Positions 1 through 13,700 of a DNA stretch of 64,000 bases are shown piece by piece (within the stretch, counting starts at the first letter, position 1; every line of letters starts with the position of its first letter). Below the pieces are notes generated by a model. That model did no database searches and had not been told where the DNA came from. It saw only the letters and a program-made list of their open reading frames with translations. This DNA comes from Pegea sp. RAD2-039 (Eukaryota > Chordata > Thaliacea > Salpida > Salpidae), in the NCBI GenBank assembly GCA_034620365.1, contig JAQGEQ010000344.1, positions 124,001 through 188,000 on the forward strand. Reading direction: 5' to 3'. The position numbers and the translations under genes are program-made.

Positions 1-413
1 GTCTTGACATTGGGGCTTCCCCGCCAGTAGTAAAAGATGACGTCACTGTTGAAGCGCGTCATCGACCGTCATCGACGAGCGGAAGTGACGTCACCGGAGT
101 CTCAGATCACGTGCGTGTTGCTTTGAGAGCGAAGATTCAAAGATGTGCGTTCAAGAAAGGAGCGAAACAAAGTATGACGTCATCAGAATCAAAGAACGAA
201 GTTGTGACGTCACCAACCGCGAGAGCATCGACTGATTCGATTGAAGATCTTTTTTCGACCGATAATTCTGACTTTTCTCCTTCACCGCTCAGTAACTGGT
301 CCCTAACCGCATCTCTGTCTCCTCGTACAGATCTTATTCTTCCTCCCAAAGATTCTGATCCTTCATCCTCATCTTCAGAACTCTTTCAAGCTCTCGGAGA
401 TATCTTGAATTAG
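1..413 (+). CDS. 3'-terminal coding exon of an unrecognised gene (5' end outside window)
   Basis: The frame starting at base 3 is open from the window edge to TAG at 411-413, about 136 codons, so this is the last coding exon of a gene that begins upstream; a splice acceptor inside the first bases cannot be excluded. The product end is low-complexity and rich in Ser, Thr, Pro and Asp, with an acidic serine stretch (SIEDLFSTDNSDFSPSP) and the C-terminus SSSELFQALGDILN. It looks like a disordered tail ending in a short amphipathic helix, as in many nuclear regulators, but no family is recognised. The exon carries several TGACGTCA motifs, which encode MTSS and DDV here. A polyadenylation signal follows at 673-678. 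The GTG or ATG codons inside the frame are not needed as starts. Confidence 0.6.
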   Translation, partial: LDIGASPPVVKDDVTVEARHRPSSTSGSDVTGVSDHVRVALRAKIQRCAFKKGAKQSMTSSESKNEVVTSPTARASTDSIEDLFSTDNSDFSPSPLSNWSLTASLSPRTDLILPPKDSDPSSSSSELFQALGDILN

Positions 414-672
414 AACCGAATCTCGTTTGACTTCATTTTCGATAATTTCACTGTTTTGGTCACTGTCCCTTCTTGCTGTGTGACGTCATCTGAAGCGCGC
501 GTCTTATCTTTTGGTCCGTTTATCTTTCCTTGTGTCTTGCGGCAATATTTTCCCGCCACCACCTGTTCTTTCACGTGACCACCTCACTTTACAAAGTCAT
601 TATTTTTTAATGTGTTGGCTGTCATGGCAACATATGACGTCATTGCTAACAGCGCATAAGAAATGTTTGTTG

Positions 673-678
673 AATAAA
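673..678 (+). terminator. AATAAA polyadenylation signal of the gene ending at 413
   Basis: A canonical AATAAA lies about 260 bases after the stop at 413, and the sequence becomes strongly AT-rich just beyond it. This is the likely 3' end of the first gene, with a 3' UTR of about 280 bases that still contains two TGACGTCA motifs. Confidence 0.5.
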
Positions 679-699
679 AGTAGAAATAAGAAAGTTTGT

Positions 700-3600
700 T
701 AGGGCATAAATTGAAACGACCATTTTATCTACAGATGGTGACATGGTAACCACAAATATTTTGACCAAGAAACTAGTTTCCAAAATGTTGTTACTTGTAG
801 ATTAATTTGTTTAAGATATTACATTTTGGTTTGAAAATGTCGAAACCGAAACTGAACACGTGTTGTTTTAAGAAATACAAAAATATCTTTAAAAAATTAT
901 CAAATTTTGAATAAATTGAATTATTTTATCGCAAGTTGAACCATTTTGTTTATTTATTTAGCAAGCTATAATGAAAGTTATCTGAGCTAAAAATTAAAAT
1001 CTTTCAAACAAAATTGTTCTTCTAATCATATTAAGATTTCGATTTTTCTTAAAGGTGTGTTCACTTGTTGTGAAAACTAAAAAATAAGCCACATGAAAGG
1101 AACTTCTTGCAAAAAATCAGAACCAGTAGCCAGAATTTGACGAATAATAAATTCAATTGATTAAAAAGACAATTTTATACATCTTAAATAATAAAAGTGT
1201 GATAGAGGTCAGAGTGTTTTATGCTTCAGTTGGTTTTCAAAAAAATACTCACTATTTTCAGGTGTAATTATTTGAGTCATAATTTAATAGTAACTTGATG
1301 TAAGGAAAATATTTGCATAAGAATTGAGAAATGAATAAAAAGTTGGACTTTTTCAAGTCAATTTTATTAATTTCGTTTTTTAGTAAAAAAAATCATTCTT
1401 TAAAGAAAACTATTTAGTTTCAGCAACTTTGTTTACTTTTGTAATTCTAATGTTTATAATACAATATGTAAAGGCTTCATCTTAAATTTCATTTTTTTAT
1501 ATTATAATAATTTAAATCATCTGTTTGCTGTGATTCACAAGAAATAACAGATAGAAATATTGTTCTTCTTATAACTAAACTACAAGCAAACTAATGAACA
1601 AATAAATATAAAACAAGTGTATGGTTTCTACTTATAGTAAAATTTTTAAGATATTCCTAAACATTGTTGATTTTCATTTCTTTATTTGTTGATTTTTGAA
1701 AGTACTACTGACAAAAATTTATTTGAAAATTTTGGATTGACATCAATAATCTTTTATTAAAATTTTTTGTAATTTATATTCGAAACTAATCATCATATTT
1801 CAAGAACAAAATTGTAGAAGATTATAGAAGATATCATTTCAAAGTTAATTTATAAACGAGCAGTGGAATAAAAATGATAATTTTTCTAAATGGTTTAAAT
1901 TAGATCATTAGACTAACAGTGTTTCAAACTTAAGATTTTAAAAATTAAATTTAACCATGTAGTTCTGTATATTAATTCTGTATAAATACAAACTTTTTTT
2001 TGTATTTAAGTAACTAATTAAAGAATATGTTATAAAAATATTAACTCAAGGCTTAAATAATCAGCAAATTAATGCAGAAAGCATATTTGCTAATAAAACT
2101 TGTTTGAACCAAAACCAAAAGGTAATCATTCAAAGTGTGAAGTTACATCAATTAACAAACATAATTATTTTCACACATTTCAACAAACTGGAAAATATTG
2201 AAAGTTTTATATCATAAATCGAAACCTTCTTTTTATATTATTTGGTTTTTATGAAATATTTAATAGTTTCATTTGTTAAAAAGATTATTAATACTAATAA
2301 AATGATTGGTACTTACAAAAAATCAAATTTTTTAAACTTGTTTTGTATTATTCAAATCAAGAAACTATTTGTCAGTCAATTTAGAATACATCATTTGAAA
2401 AATATCGGAAATCAACCAATCATAAATCCAAAAGACATTGTAACGAAGTATGGTTGTAAACAGTTGTAGACATGTAAATAAATAACTTGATAAACTAGTT
2501 GGACCTGAAATTTATTTATGAATGTTATAAAGTGCTTTCATATGGAGACTAACACTACTTTTTCTTGTCTACAAAAGAATGTACCAAACAACTTTTTGCT
2601 TCAGTAGTTTCAAGAAAGAAAAGTTCGGTATTTCAGCTAAGAAAATATTCTCAGAGTCACCACTTAAACCAATCAACAAAACATTTCGACAACTAATTTA
2701 TTAAGAATCATTTTCTGTTGTTTTTCTGAACCTTGTCAAAATGTGGTCATCAACAAACAAGTTAAAAATATTTGATATCAAATGAAAGATATCTTGATAA
2801 ATTTTCATCATGTCTTAATATTTCGGTAATAAAAATTTTTAATTATGTGTGCAGAAATCTTTAAAAATATAATTATTTTTAAATTTTGGTATTAAAATTG
2901 AATTTTATACATTTTAAATCTTGAAAACAGGAGAAAAGTTAAACCGTTAAAATTTTTTGTAATTGATGTTAGTAACTACTATAGTTACGTAATGAACTGC
3001 TACAAAAGTAATTCAAAGAATACCGTCTTAAATAGCATGCAACGGATTAACTTCATAATTTTATTTAATAATTTCAGTTATTTGAATAAAATCTATCTGA
3101 TATTTCACAATATAATTTTAATTACCATAAATTTAGATGACTTTTAATAATTTTTCTGGTTATAAAAAATACAACTGAATTAATTTTAATAAAATTATTC
3201 ATCTAGTGTTTTTGTCAAGTCATATAAACATTAATGAAGTTAACTGTTTGTTTTAAAAATATATTTGTATTTTAAATAAACAATTTTCAAAATCCCTTAT
3301 GACAAATTAAATTGATTTTTAGCATAAATTCAAAGTTTATTTATTTTGTTATAACTTAAATTAAATAAATTTTTAATCAATAAAATTATTAAATGTTAAA
3401 TTCTGTTTTGTACAAAGTTGATTCAAAACTAAATTTTTTATAAAATTAAATATTTTATAATAAAAAATATTTTCGAATGAGGTCAATAATAAAAAAAACT
3501 GGAAGAACAGAAGATGACATTTTAAAGACATGCTTTTAATTTAGATATCATTCGAAGTAATCTGTAAAAGGCAAGTTTAAAGTGAAATTTTAAATTAATT

Positions 3601-6182
3601 CATAAATTTTTCAATAAAATAATGCTTAAGACATGAATAAATTATGATAATCACTAAGAATTGAACATTGAAAACAATAAATATTGAACAGTAAAATAAA
3701 TTATTATTTGAAATAATATTTAGCTTTATAATTTAAACAAATTAATTTTGCGTTGATAGCAGGTGATTTTTAAATTCCTAAAATTAACTTTTATTTAAAA
3801 AAGTTTATGTTGAGTAAAAAAAAAGACTTTTATAAATTATTTATTTTGTTTAGTTTTTTAAAAGCCTATAAACAATCACTAGTTTTGTTATTCAAAGGAA
3901 ACCGCTTAAATAGATTAATAAAAATTTAGTCGAAACTTAATTTTATAATGCGTTCTATAAATTATTTCAAAAAGCTTGTTCTATAGTATCTTGTTGATAC
4001 ATGAATTATATAAAAACAGTTTATATACTATTTTAATGCTTAAATTATGAAAATATCATTATTAATATTATTTAGTCATTTCATTTAAGCCAGTGCTTAT
4101 TTGAACGACGAATAAAAAATTTGGTTTTTACTAACAATGACGTCAGACGAAATCTCAAACAAAAATCTACTAAAAGCCATTTTGGTTAATTTTTTACTCA
4201 TATCTGAGAATGATGTCAATAAAAAACTTGTCGATAATTGATATGATGTCAAATAATTTGTGATTTAAATAAATCTTCTGTTTGATGACTGAGACACTTA
4301 AAAGACGCTGCAAACAGCGAAACACTTTCCTTTAACAAGATATTTTCAAAACTAACCATATTCAGTTTGGATTTTGTAGCTTTAAAATTGTTCAAAAATG
4401 ATCTTAGTCAATTTGCTAAAACTGAGGAAATATAAAATTCAAATACAACCAGCCAATCAAAAATGTTCTTACATTTAGAAATGTTTTCATGCCACAAAAT
4501 CTAACCAGGTTTTCAAAAAAGTGAATAATCAAAAAACCATTCTTTACTGCCTTTGAAAGATATTGTTTCATGTTTTTGCAAGTGTGCTGTTTTTTAAATA
4601 TTGTTTTCTTAATTAAATTACGGAAAAGTTAAAGTTTTTAGAAAATAACTTTATTATTTGTTTTGTACAACATTTGCAGTAACCATAATCGTGTCTTGCT
4701 AATTATTTTCATTACCTATGTTTAGTAAATTACAGATTTTTTTGTAATTTCATCGAAATAAAAAGATGATAAATTATCTTTTCTTCAAACTGTTATTTTT
4801 TTTATTCTTACACATGATAGTGATGAATATTTGACATTCAACTGTTTAAGACCTCCATCAAACGGAATTTATGAAACAGAATAAGAGATAGTTGCAGAAG
4901 TCATTTAAAAATTCGATTTTACAGAAAAAGACAATTTATATTAATTATTTATATACAAAGTGATTGCAATAATATTATATCAAAATTTATATCAAAACAA
5001 ATATATTAAAGTAAAATATTAAGGTATTTTTGAATACTGTGTATTTTTGATGTGCATAACTATTTTTCAATCTAGTTTTCTATATTTACAAAATAATTGA
5101 AACCAATACCAAAAGTCCTCTATATAATGTTCTTTTTTTAATTGCTATGAATTTAATCTTTTACTTGGATAAGTTTTCTGACAGATAGAATGTTTCGGTG
5201 CTTCCAAATTATTTTCTAAATCAACGGAATAATTTTTTTTAAATGACAGTTTAAATTAAGAAGAAATTCTTTTGATTCTTTTATATTAGAAAATTGTTTT
5301 AAACTTTAACATATTTATTTCTATATATGTGACAGTATATATTATGCCTTATAACAAATCATAAATTAGATTTTATAAAATTATTTAAATAACTTCTGAT
5401 AATTTTCAAACAATTTTATTTTAATAAAATTTCTACTTTATATGGGATCTGATTTTGTCAATTATTCATTATTTTGATAATTCATCAAAAGCTAAAAAGC
5501 ATATTTTTAAACTGCATTTTTGCTTTACTTCAAAATACCAATTTGTCAACCACTAAATGGTCTACTGATAAAAAGTCATTTTTTGAATGCATTTATCAGA
5601 AGGATTTGTAAAATATTTGATGCATAATTATTTTAGCTGTAAAAAATTGAAATATTTAATTTCGACAAGAAACTTTTCTGAGGTGTTCTTTTATTTAGAA
5701 AAAAATCGAATGTAAACATCTATCTAACTTAATTTCATTTTCTAAGTTGTTTTAAACTTGATAGACGAAAATGTGAACCACAAGAAAACTTGTTTAGCTT
5801 TAAATAGTGCAGATTCGATTATAAAACCTTTTAAACAAAATTTAGTTGTTAATTTTAAAGAATTGATAAAAATGAAATCCGAATAAATTTTCAATTTTGA
5901 TTAACTTTTATTTAAGAGCAATAAAAACTGAAGAAAATTCAATTTGAAGTAAAAAAAGAAAAATATTTTTTTTGCAGATTTTGTCAAAACTTTTTTCAAC
6001 GATAAAAAAATTTGTAATTTGAATCTAACTTTTAAAGAGAATAAAAGAAAATTAATTGAAATTTTAATATCTGAATTAAATATGATGAAAGATGACTTGT
6101 AGGAGGACTTGTGAAAGTTTGAAGATCAGTTCTTGAAATGAAGTTGAAATGTGAGTTCTTTCCACAGTGATTATTTCAATCT
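700..6182. other. Gene-poor AT-rich intergenic DNA
   Basis: There are about 5.5 kb of AT-rich sequence with no frame showing codon structure, conserved protein motifs or believable splice-site pairs. The only open frame above 70 codons (2242-2469 +) is lysine/isoleucine/asparagine-rich, as expected by chance in such DNA. A single TGACGTCA occurs near 4138, unlike the dense clusters elsewhere. No tRNA, snRNA or rRNA was recognised. The last part probably includes the 3' UTR of the gene ending at 6183. Confidence 0.7.
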
Positions 6183-9108
6183 TCAGAATGTAAATCTTTT
6201 ATTGCAAATAGAATTGAAGACATCCAAAATATGAGACGTATCTTCTTCATCAGGGGAGCAGTAAATCAAAGGATGAGGATCAACAGATTGCACAAAATCT
6301 TGAACAATCTTTTTGCAAAACTGAAGAGCATTTCTTCCACTGATTTCTGCTCCTATTACCAACCCTAAGATCACAAAATATTTCAATTTTATGGAAAATT
6401 GTTGAAGAAATTTGAAATTTGTTTCCACAATAAGTTAACAAATTCGAAACCAATGTTTTTGCTGACAACAAAAAGTTTTTATCTCCACGCGACAATCATT
6501 TAATTTATAAATTTAAAAATCGAAATATTTGATTAATCAAAGAATGTTGGCATGTAATTTAGCCTGCCTTGAAAATTATTCATATCTTCAGCTTGTCAAA
6601 TTAAACAAACCCACAAAAGGACTTCATAGCAAGTCAGAAGATAAAGATCAGATTGAAGATGTTTAAATGATTTCGTGGAAGAGATTACTAAATATTTGGT
6701 GAATTGTTGAAGTAGTTTCACCTTTAACTGCAGCTTTTCGATATTTCAAATTTTCAGGGGATTCATCAATGAACATCCTTGTTGCTTCATCATTTGATAA
6801 TTGAGTCCTACAAGTTTTGATCAGATCTAATTCTTGTGTTATTCTTTGAAGTACTTCTAAAACCATCTGCACGAGAAAGTATTTGATTGGACGATAAAAA
6901 CACGTGACAACCTCACCTGTGATGAAAGATCTTCATATTCAAAGAAAACCACAAAACAAGTGATACCGCTTCGCGCTGCATCGCCTCTAGTGACCGGAAT
7001 AAGACTTCTGCTCCTCTCTAAAGAGAAATCCACGCTTCGAAGAAGATCTAAAGATCTTTGAAGTCAGTTTTGAACAAATTTGTCAAACAGAAATTATGTT
7101 GGTGACAGTAAAAAGCCATCTAAAGTTGAAAATCAGGTTTTTAAGTTTGATTGAAACTGACAGTGTTTTGATGGAAACATTAAAAAGCTGATATTAGAGA
7201 GTTGTCAATAGTTGATGTTTCAAGATGTGTTTGATACTAATGTGAGGTAGAGGCGGTTTTAAAGAGAGATGTTTTGATAAAGTTTTCAGAAACTATTTCT
7301 ACCTGACTTTTTGATTTAAATTTCACCGAAAGTTTATTTTGGAAACATTTATCTATTTTATAAATCAAAAAGTTTATCTGATGAAAAATAAAATGATAAT
7401 TTCTGGTTTACTTTGTTGAAGGTGTTGAGGACTCGCCGTCTATTACCAACAAATATCTCACCGTTTGTCTTTGCATGACGTTCTACGTCATCACCATCAC
7501 CTGATGACGTCATCACGAACGCCTGAGAAGGACACTCTTGATGTGGGGTGAGAATCCAGTTACTGGTATCTTCTGAAGGAGTAAAATCATGGATCTGATC
7601 CCAGTGGTTATTGAAGATCGAAATATTTGCCAATTGACAATGATGAAGAAGTTTAGAGTAAGAAAGTTGTAGAGGAAAAAACTTCATGTTTTGCTGAAGA
7701 AGAAGACACAAGAAGAGATGAGAGAGGAGTTTTTATGGAGCAAACACGAGATCATTGAGATACTAAATTGATCTCAGTAGCTTCTTAATACTGTCTTAAA
7801 GTTGGTCTAACTTACAATTGAAATTAAAACTCCTTAAAGATCAGATCATTAACAAATAGGAATCTGAAGATCAATGGTTTTCCAACATCACAAATGATTA
7901 TAAGATTTTTACAAACCGAAGACTCGATGACTGGTTGAGTTGTACAGAGAAGATAAGTTTCGATATCATCACAATCTCTTGTGCGAAATTGTTGGCAAGA
8001 CACAACACATAAGCACTCATCACAATTGCGCAGAAAGATTGAACCTCTGTAGATGAAGAGGTAGTGTTAGAAGGTGTTGAAAAAAAAGTGAATCTTTTGT
8101 CTTTTCTAAGAATCACACAATGAATAATTCTAAGTTTTAAAGAAGTTCAAAGAATAGTTGAAAGGTTGATTCAGTAACCAAAACAAGAGGTTCTTTGAAC
8201 TTCAAATACTTCATTGCTCAATAATAAACAAGTTTTATAAATTAGTGAAGTAATTTTTGATAATTATAAATCACGAGTACTTTGATAACGAAAAAACTGA
8301 CTTTATTAAACATTTAAAATAAATAAAAAGATTTAATTAGGTTGTATTAGTTACTTGAAATGGAATTAAAAGCTGAAATTTAAAGAACTTTCTCAAAATT
8401 TGTCTAGCTTGTAACCAGTTTAATTATTTATGGATTTTACAAACAACCATCTAGCAAGAAAGAAGTCATTCACCCACCTTAGTTGTTTAAATCATAAAAC
8501 TATTTAATTGTTAAAATGATTTCATAGAAATAAAACAGAAATCCAAGTTTAGTTGAAAATATTTAAATCAAAAAACTTACTGAACTGGACCAATAACAAG
8601 TCTACAATTGCTACAATTATCAACTGTTACTGTATCCATATAATCTAACAAATAAATTGTAGAATTATTGCAATTTTGAATAATGAATTGTTGTCCATCA
8701 ATACTGCCATCTAATTTTACAACAGACTCTTTTTGTAAACCATCTAGAATGTATTTGCTAGTATCTACCTGAAATAAATCAGTTTAGATCAATAAGTACA
8801 GAAAAGTAAATTTGTTAAAAATTACAAAAAAGATTAGAATAAATGATAAATGTAAAAATAAATGAATAGTAAAAAACAGAACTAATGCAAGTATATCTTT
8901 AAAGTCTATAAATTTACAAATAAAAAAAGATTAGAACTTAGAAATAACAAATACAATTATCAGCTGTTATTAACTGAATATCAAGAAGTTTTTTGTAGAA
9001 ACTAAATGAATTGATTACTTTTTCTTTAATGTCCCAGCTATACAACTTTTTTGAAGATGAACTTTCCATTTTGTCTTTTTCCTTTTCTTTTGAACACCAA
9101 CAACCCAT
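6183..9108 (-). CDS. RP2: RP2 (XRP2) homologue, TBCC-domain GTPase-activating protein for ARL3
   Basis: Seven exons join in phase: 9019-9108, 8581-8768, 7917-8046, 7501-7693, 6917-7047, 6722-6866 and 6183-6364. They total 1059 nt (352 codons plus stop), against 350 residues in human RP2. The N-terminus [11 protein letters not shown] has Gly2 and Cys3, the usual sites of myristoylation and palmitoylation that hold RP2 at the plasma membrane. The TBCC/CAP beta-helix has its signature CQQFRTRDC, with the arginine that acts as the ARL3 GAP finger, followed by TQPVIESS. The linker [17 protein letters not shown] and the segment RSLIPVTRG match RP2 rather than tubulin cofactor C. The C-terminal NDPK-like domain is present but diverged ([18 protein letters not shown]). 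Known role: it stimulates ARL3 GTPase to control release of lipidated cargo in cilia. Residue-level identification is strong; exon 7 is the least certain junction. Confidence 0.95.
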
Positions 9109-10785
9109 ATCTAAACTATTAAAACTTTAAAATCTTTCAAACTACATTTTTATAAAAGAAAATAAGAACATTTTTATAATTATATCTGAAGTTTTTATAT
9201 CAATAACATGAAATAGTAACATATCTAAAATCTAAATTATCAAAATATTAATACTAAAACATGATTTGTTTATAAATTATTCTAAATTAGAATTAAATCA
9301 ATTTTTTGTTCTTTAAGAAAGTAATTGTTTAAACAATTTAACAATATTTATATTTAAATAAAATTTTTCAAACAACTATATGAAGCTTCAATTGTTTAAA
9401 CTAAATACTAAACAGCTTAAATTTGAAAAACGCAAATAATTTTCTTTTTAGTAGTTATTTTCATAAATAACTTTGGATAATTAAGATTTGCAAGCATACA
9501 TAAAATAATTAAAAGTAACTTTTTAATGTTTACCGTTTTTAACTTTAACTGTAATCATGGCATAGGCTAAAGGCATGTACAAAATAAATCTAGCTGTAAT
9601 GAATTATGCATTGTAAATATTTAGAACATATTGAGCTCATGTAAGAAAGACTAATAATGAACTATTTATAAATCGTTTATGCCATGGAAAATATTCGATT
9701 AATTTTTTTACTAACTAAATTTTATTATAAAAAAGATAGAAACAAATAAATTGATTTCTTTCTAACCTAGAAATCTTTTCTAGGTAATCTTATTTTCCTA
9801 CAGAATTAGTTCGATGAATCAACCCACATATTCTGCAAAAAGTATTTTAATTGCAATTTTAGCTACTTTACAAGATTGATATTTACAAATATGTTTTTAT
9901 ATTATATGTGCAGTTTTGATATTTGGTTGTTAAAAACATAAATTTTTATATCTGAGAAAAAATATGGACAAATTAAGTACTCACCAAAATACTTTCTTAT
10001 TTCTTAAATACTGCGTATTTTTGCAAAAAAAAAATCAATAACATTTTTGTCTTACTTAGATCGATAAATGTTTGTTGGTAGAAAACAACATTAAGAAAAA
10101 TATTTCATTAAAATCTGTTAATATTTTGTAATAATATTCAATGATTTTGACAAGTTTAACTTTGAAAAAAACTATTATAAGACTATATTTCAGATGAATT
10201 TTTTCAAAGTAACCACATCAGATGTTTTTCAATGCAAACAAACGTTTATTAAAAATACTTATGGCAAGCTAATCACTTCCAAATTCCGAAAAAAAGTTCA
10301 AATTCCTTTTTTTCAAAAAAATTTAATGACCTGGAACCACAGGATACCTTGTAAAGGAACCACCGTAAAAAGCTAGCTTGTTGATTTGTTAACAACAATT
10401 CAAACAGTTTCAAGTTTTTAAACTATTCGATTTTTATTAACAATTTTCAAATATCATTTTAAGATCTCTAAATTCTTTTTGTTTTAAAATTGTTTTAAAA
10501 TCGTAAAAATAAATAATCTTTCTTTTCTAGATTTATATAAAATCAACAATTAATTAATAAACCAGATTAAAAACCAGAAGCTTTTGATTTAATTTTACTT
10601 CAGTTATAAACACGAAAGTTTTCACAGCTCAATAACAATAGAAAAAAAAATAGAAAAAAAGTTGAAGCTTGACTTGATTTGAAACCAAAGTCAACAATTT
10701 GAAATCTTAAATTAGTTTCACAGTTACGGGATCAGCTCTTTCAAATCTGGGATACTGCTGGTTGTGATGAGCAACAAATTGTTGT
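9109..10785. other. Intergenic DNA between RP2 (5' side) and CEP152 (3' side)
   Basis: This AT-rich stretch holds the presumed promoter of the RP2 gene, which starts at 9108 on the minus strand, and the 3' UTR of the CEP152 gene, which ends at 10786. A 60-codon frame at 10194-10376 (+) has no recognisable motif and is probably chance. No TGACGTCA cluster is present. Nothing else is seen. Confidence 0.6.
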
Positions 10786-13700
10786 TTATTTGTTTCTATT
10801 TTGTTTAAATTTCTCTTCTAACATTTTTACAGTCCTCTTTCGGTTTTCATGAATCGAAGCAAATATTTGTTCTGAAAAAAAAAAGAAATTTAAAGGGATG
10901 AAAATTTGAGATTTAAAACCTTTAATTGCTGTTAAAGATGATATAAAAAGAGAATTGAGTTTTTTGCAAACTTCTTTCATCTCTTCATCTTTTCTTTCAT
11001 TTAATTCTTTCATTTCTAACTTTTCTTTTTTCCATTTACGGTATTCCCCTAAACAGAGATGTTGACAAAATCCAGAAAACTCATTAAAGTCAAACTCAAA
11101 CCTTGGATTCTAATCTTCAGTTCTTCTCTTTCCTGCATAAACTTATCTTCTTTTTCCTTCAAATCTTTTTTATACTTTTGACGACAGACTGTTTCTTTTG
11201 TAGCCATCTCAATTTCCATTTCATTGCATCTGTATTACATTGATGCTAATCTAACGTCTTCTACATCTTCATCTCACCTCCTAGTTGCTTCTTCAAGTTT
11301 TTCTTCAATTTTTCTACAAGCATCTTTCCATTTTGATTCATTTATCTTTAAAGTTTTTCTGAAACTTTTTTGGAGGTTCTAAAAACAAACTTTTAGTAAA
11401 TAAATTAACAAGAAAGTAATTTTCAAACCTTAATTTGATCTTCAAATTCGCTTCTTTCAATTTTTAACTTTTCTAATTCATCTTTTGTCATTTTCTCGTT
11501 TTTTATCTCATCAATCCTAAAATATCAAAAGTTACAAAAAAACAAACTGAAATTTGGAGTGAAACAAACAATTTCGAATGTTCTTCTTCAAACTCTCTAA
11601 TCTTGTGATCAGCTTCTTGCTGCAAATGATAAAACTTTTTTTCCCAATCGATACCTCTTTTCTGTAAACATTTCTATCAATTAAAACAAAAACAACAACA
11701 AAAACAACAACAAAAACAACAACAACCTCTTCACTTTCAAATCTCTTTTCAACCTCCTTTAATTTTTCTTCATAAAATTCTTTTTTCTTTTCGAAGTCCA
11801 ACAACATTTGCTCCTCGTTCTTATTCAACTGCTGACAAACCTTCAGATAATTCTCCTTTACTTCTTGAAGCTCTTTCGCGAGTTGCTCGTTGCTATGACT
11901 ACAAACTTCAATCACAAACAACATCTTCATCTGAAGACACAACCAACTTGACAGTTTCTATCTTCTTCTGATATTTCGTTTTAACTTCAACTAGTTTCAT
12001 TTGATGATCATTTAAAACTTCTTCACTCCAAATTTGCTTCGTATCATCAAAGATTAATTGAAGAGCTCTCTCCCTTCTACAAATAACATCTCAAGACCTC
12101 TTTTCATATCTTCCACTAACCTCTCAATTGCTTCCTGTTTATTTTGATCATGTAATTCAATCATTTCAAACATTTCACGTTTCAACTCCTGGATTGTGTC
12201 TTTCAACTTCCTAATCTCTTCATCTTTGCCATCATTCACTTCTTCTTCCTGCTAATAAACTTATTTTCACTTCAGCTCCTCCTAAAGACCTCCTCATCAC
12301 CTTTTTAGAGTCTTTCAACTTCTTCAATTCATTTTCTAACTCATTTATCTGAAATCAAAAAAATCAAATTCCGAAACTTTCCTCAAAATCTTCCAACCTT
12401 TTTCCTCTTTTCTTTATTCACCACTAGAGCGCGCTCTAACTCCACTCGAAGCTTGTCAGCGAGAAGTGGCTGCTTCTGTCAAACAATCAACCAATCAGAA
12501 GCCTGGATTCAACCACAAGACACTCACCAGCTTGCTTGAGGGCATGACGTCAGTGAAAGACTCCTGAAAGCGCGATTTCATCTCTTCATTCGATCCTAAG
12601 ATACCCTGATAGTTCTCGACTTGCTTCTCCAACTGCTCAATGGAGTCCTGACGCGAAAACGCGATTAAAAGAGCAATTTTGGTCCTCTAAATCTCACCTT
12701 CTGCTCCTTAACCTCTGATCTCAGATCTTCAACTAATAATTTCAGACCTGCTACTTCTCCATCACCAGTCAACAAACCCTACAAAATCGCGATGTGATGA
12801 CGTCACAACTACGTCATCACTCACTTGACAACGTTTCTGTGACTCCTGGAGACTTTTTGACAAGCGATTGATGATTGAGGACTTTTCAAGAAGAATATCT
12901 TCATTTGATTTCAATGCATTTTTCAACTTCAGTTTCAAATCCGAATTTTCTTCATTCTGATCTTAGAGATGAGGAAGAGGACTTTTTAAACTCTTTCTCA
13001 CCTCCAGGAGCAGCTCTTCTTTCACTTCATCCAGTTTCTTCTGAAGATCGAACATCTCTTTAGAATGTTTTTCTTTACAAGATGAAATGATTTGATCATG
13101 TTGTCTTCTGGTGTATTCCAGGGTTTCACATTGTTTTAATGAAATTATTTCTTCTTTCAAACGTTCCATAATTTCATCATTTTCTGTCAACTTCTCGTTG
13201 ATCTGAAAATATCTTCAAATTTGTATCTTTCATCTGTGATCTACATATGTCTCTACTTCATCATTTAAGTTTCTCATTTCTTCTTTATCTTTTGTTAATT
13301 TATTAATCTTATCGTTTCTTTCCACCAATATTTCTTCTTGTTCTTTCAAACCCTTCTTTAACTCGCCGACTTTTAAACTTTCAGTTTTTAATTCATCTAA
13401 AATCAAAGTTTATAAGAAATTGAAAATGAAAAGCCAAAAATGAAAACGACCATAATCGTCACCTTTAATAATAGAGATCTCGTGACAATGAATCCGTTTT
13501 TCTCTTTCAAACTTTTCTTTCAATTGATCCAACTCATTATTTAAATGTTCAATTTTTTTCCCTCTCATTTCAAACATTACTTTCAACTGTGACGTCATCA
13601 TCTCGTCTTTCTGCTCAGCTGTAAAGTTAAAAAAGTCAGAAGATATCGAGTTGGAGTAGATCTCTGAAACCTGGATGTCCGTAATCCTCTACATCACTAA

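Noticed and set aside
2242-2469. 75-codon + strand frame in AT-rich DNA
   Set aside because: Its composition is what AT-rich DNA gives by chance, and it has no motif or supporting splice structure.
6663-6872. Minus-strand frame ending at 6663 taken as the RP2 C-terminus
   Set aside because: Splicing at the donor 6721/6720 to the acceptor before 6364 restores the conserved [11 protein letters not shown] segment and a length equal to human RP2; reading through would remove it.
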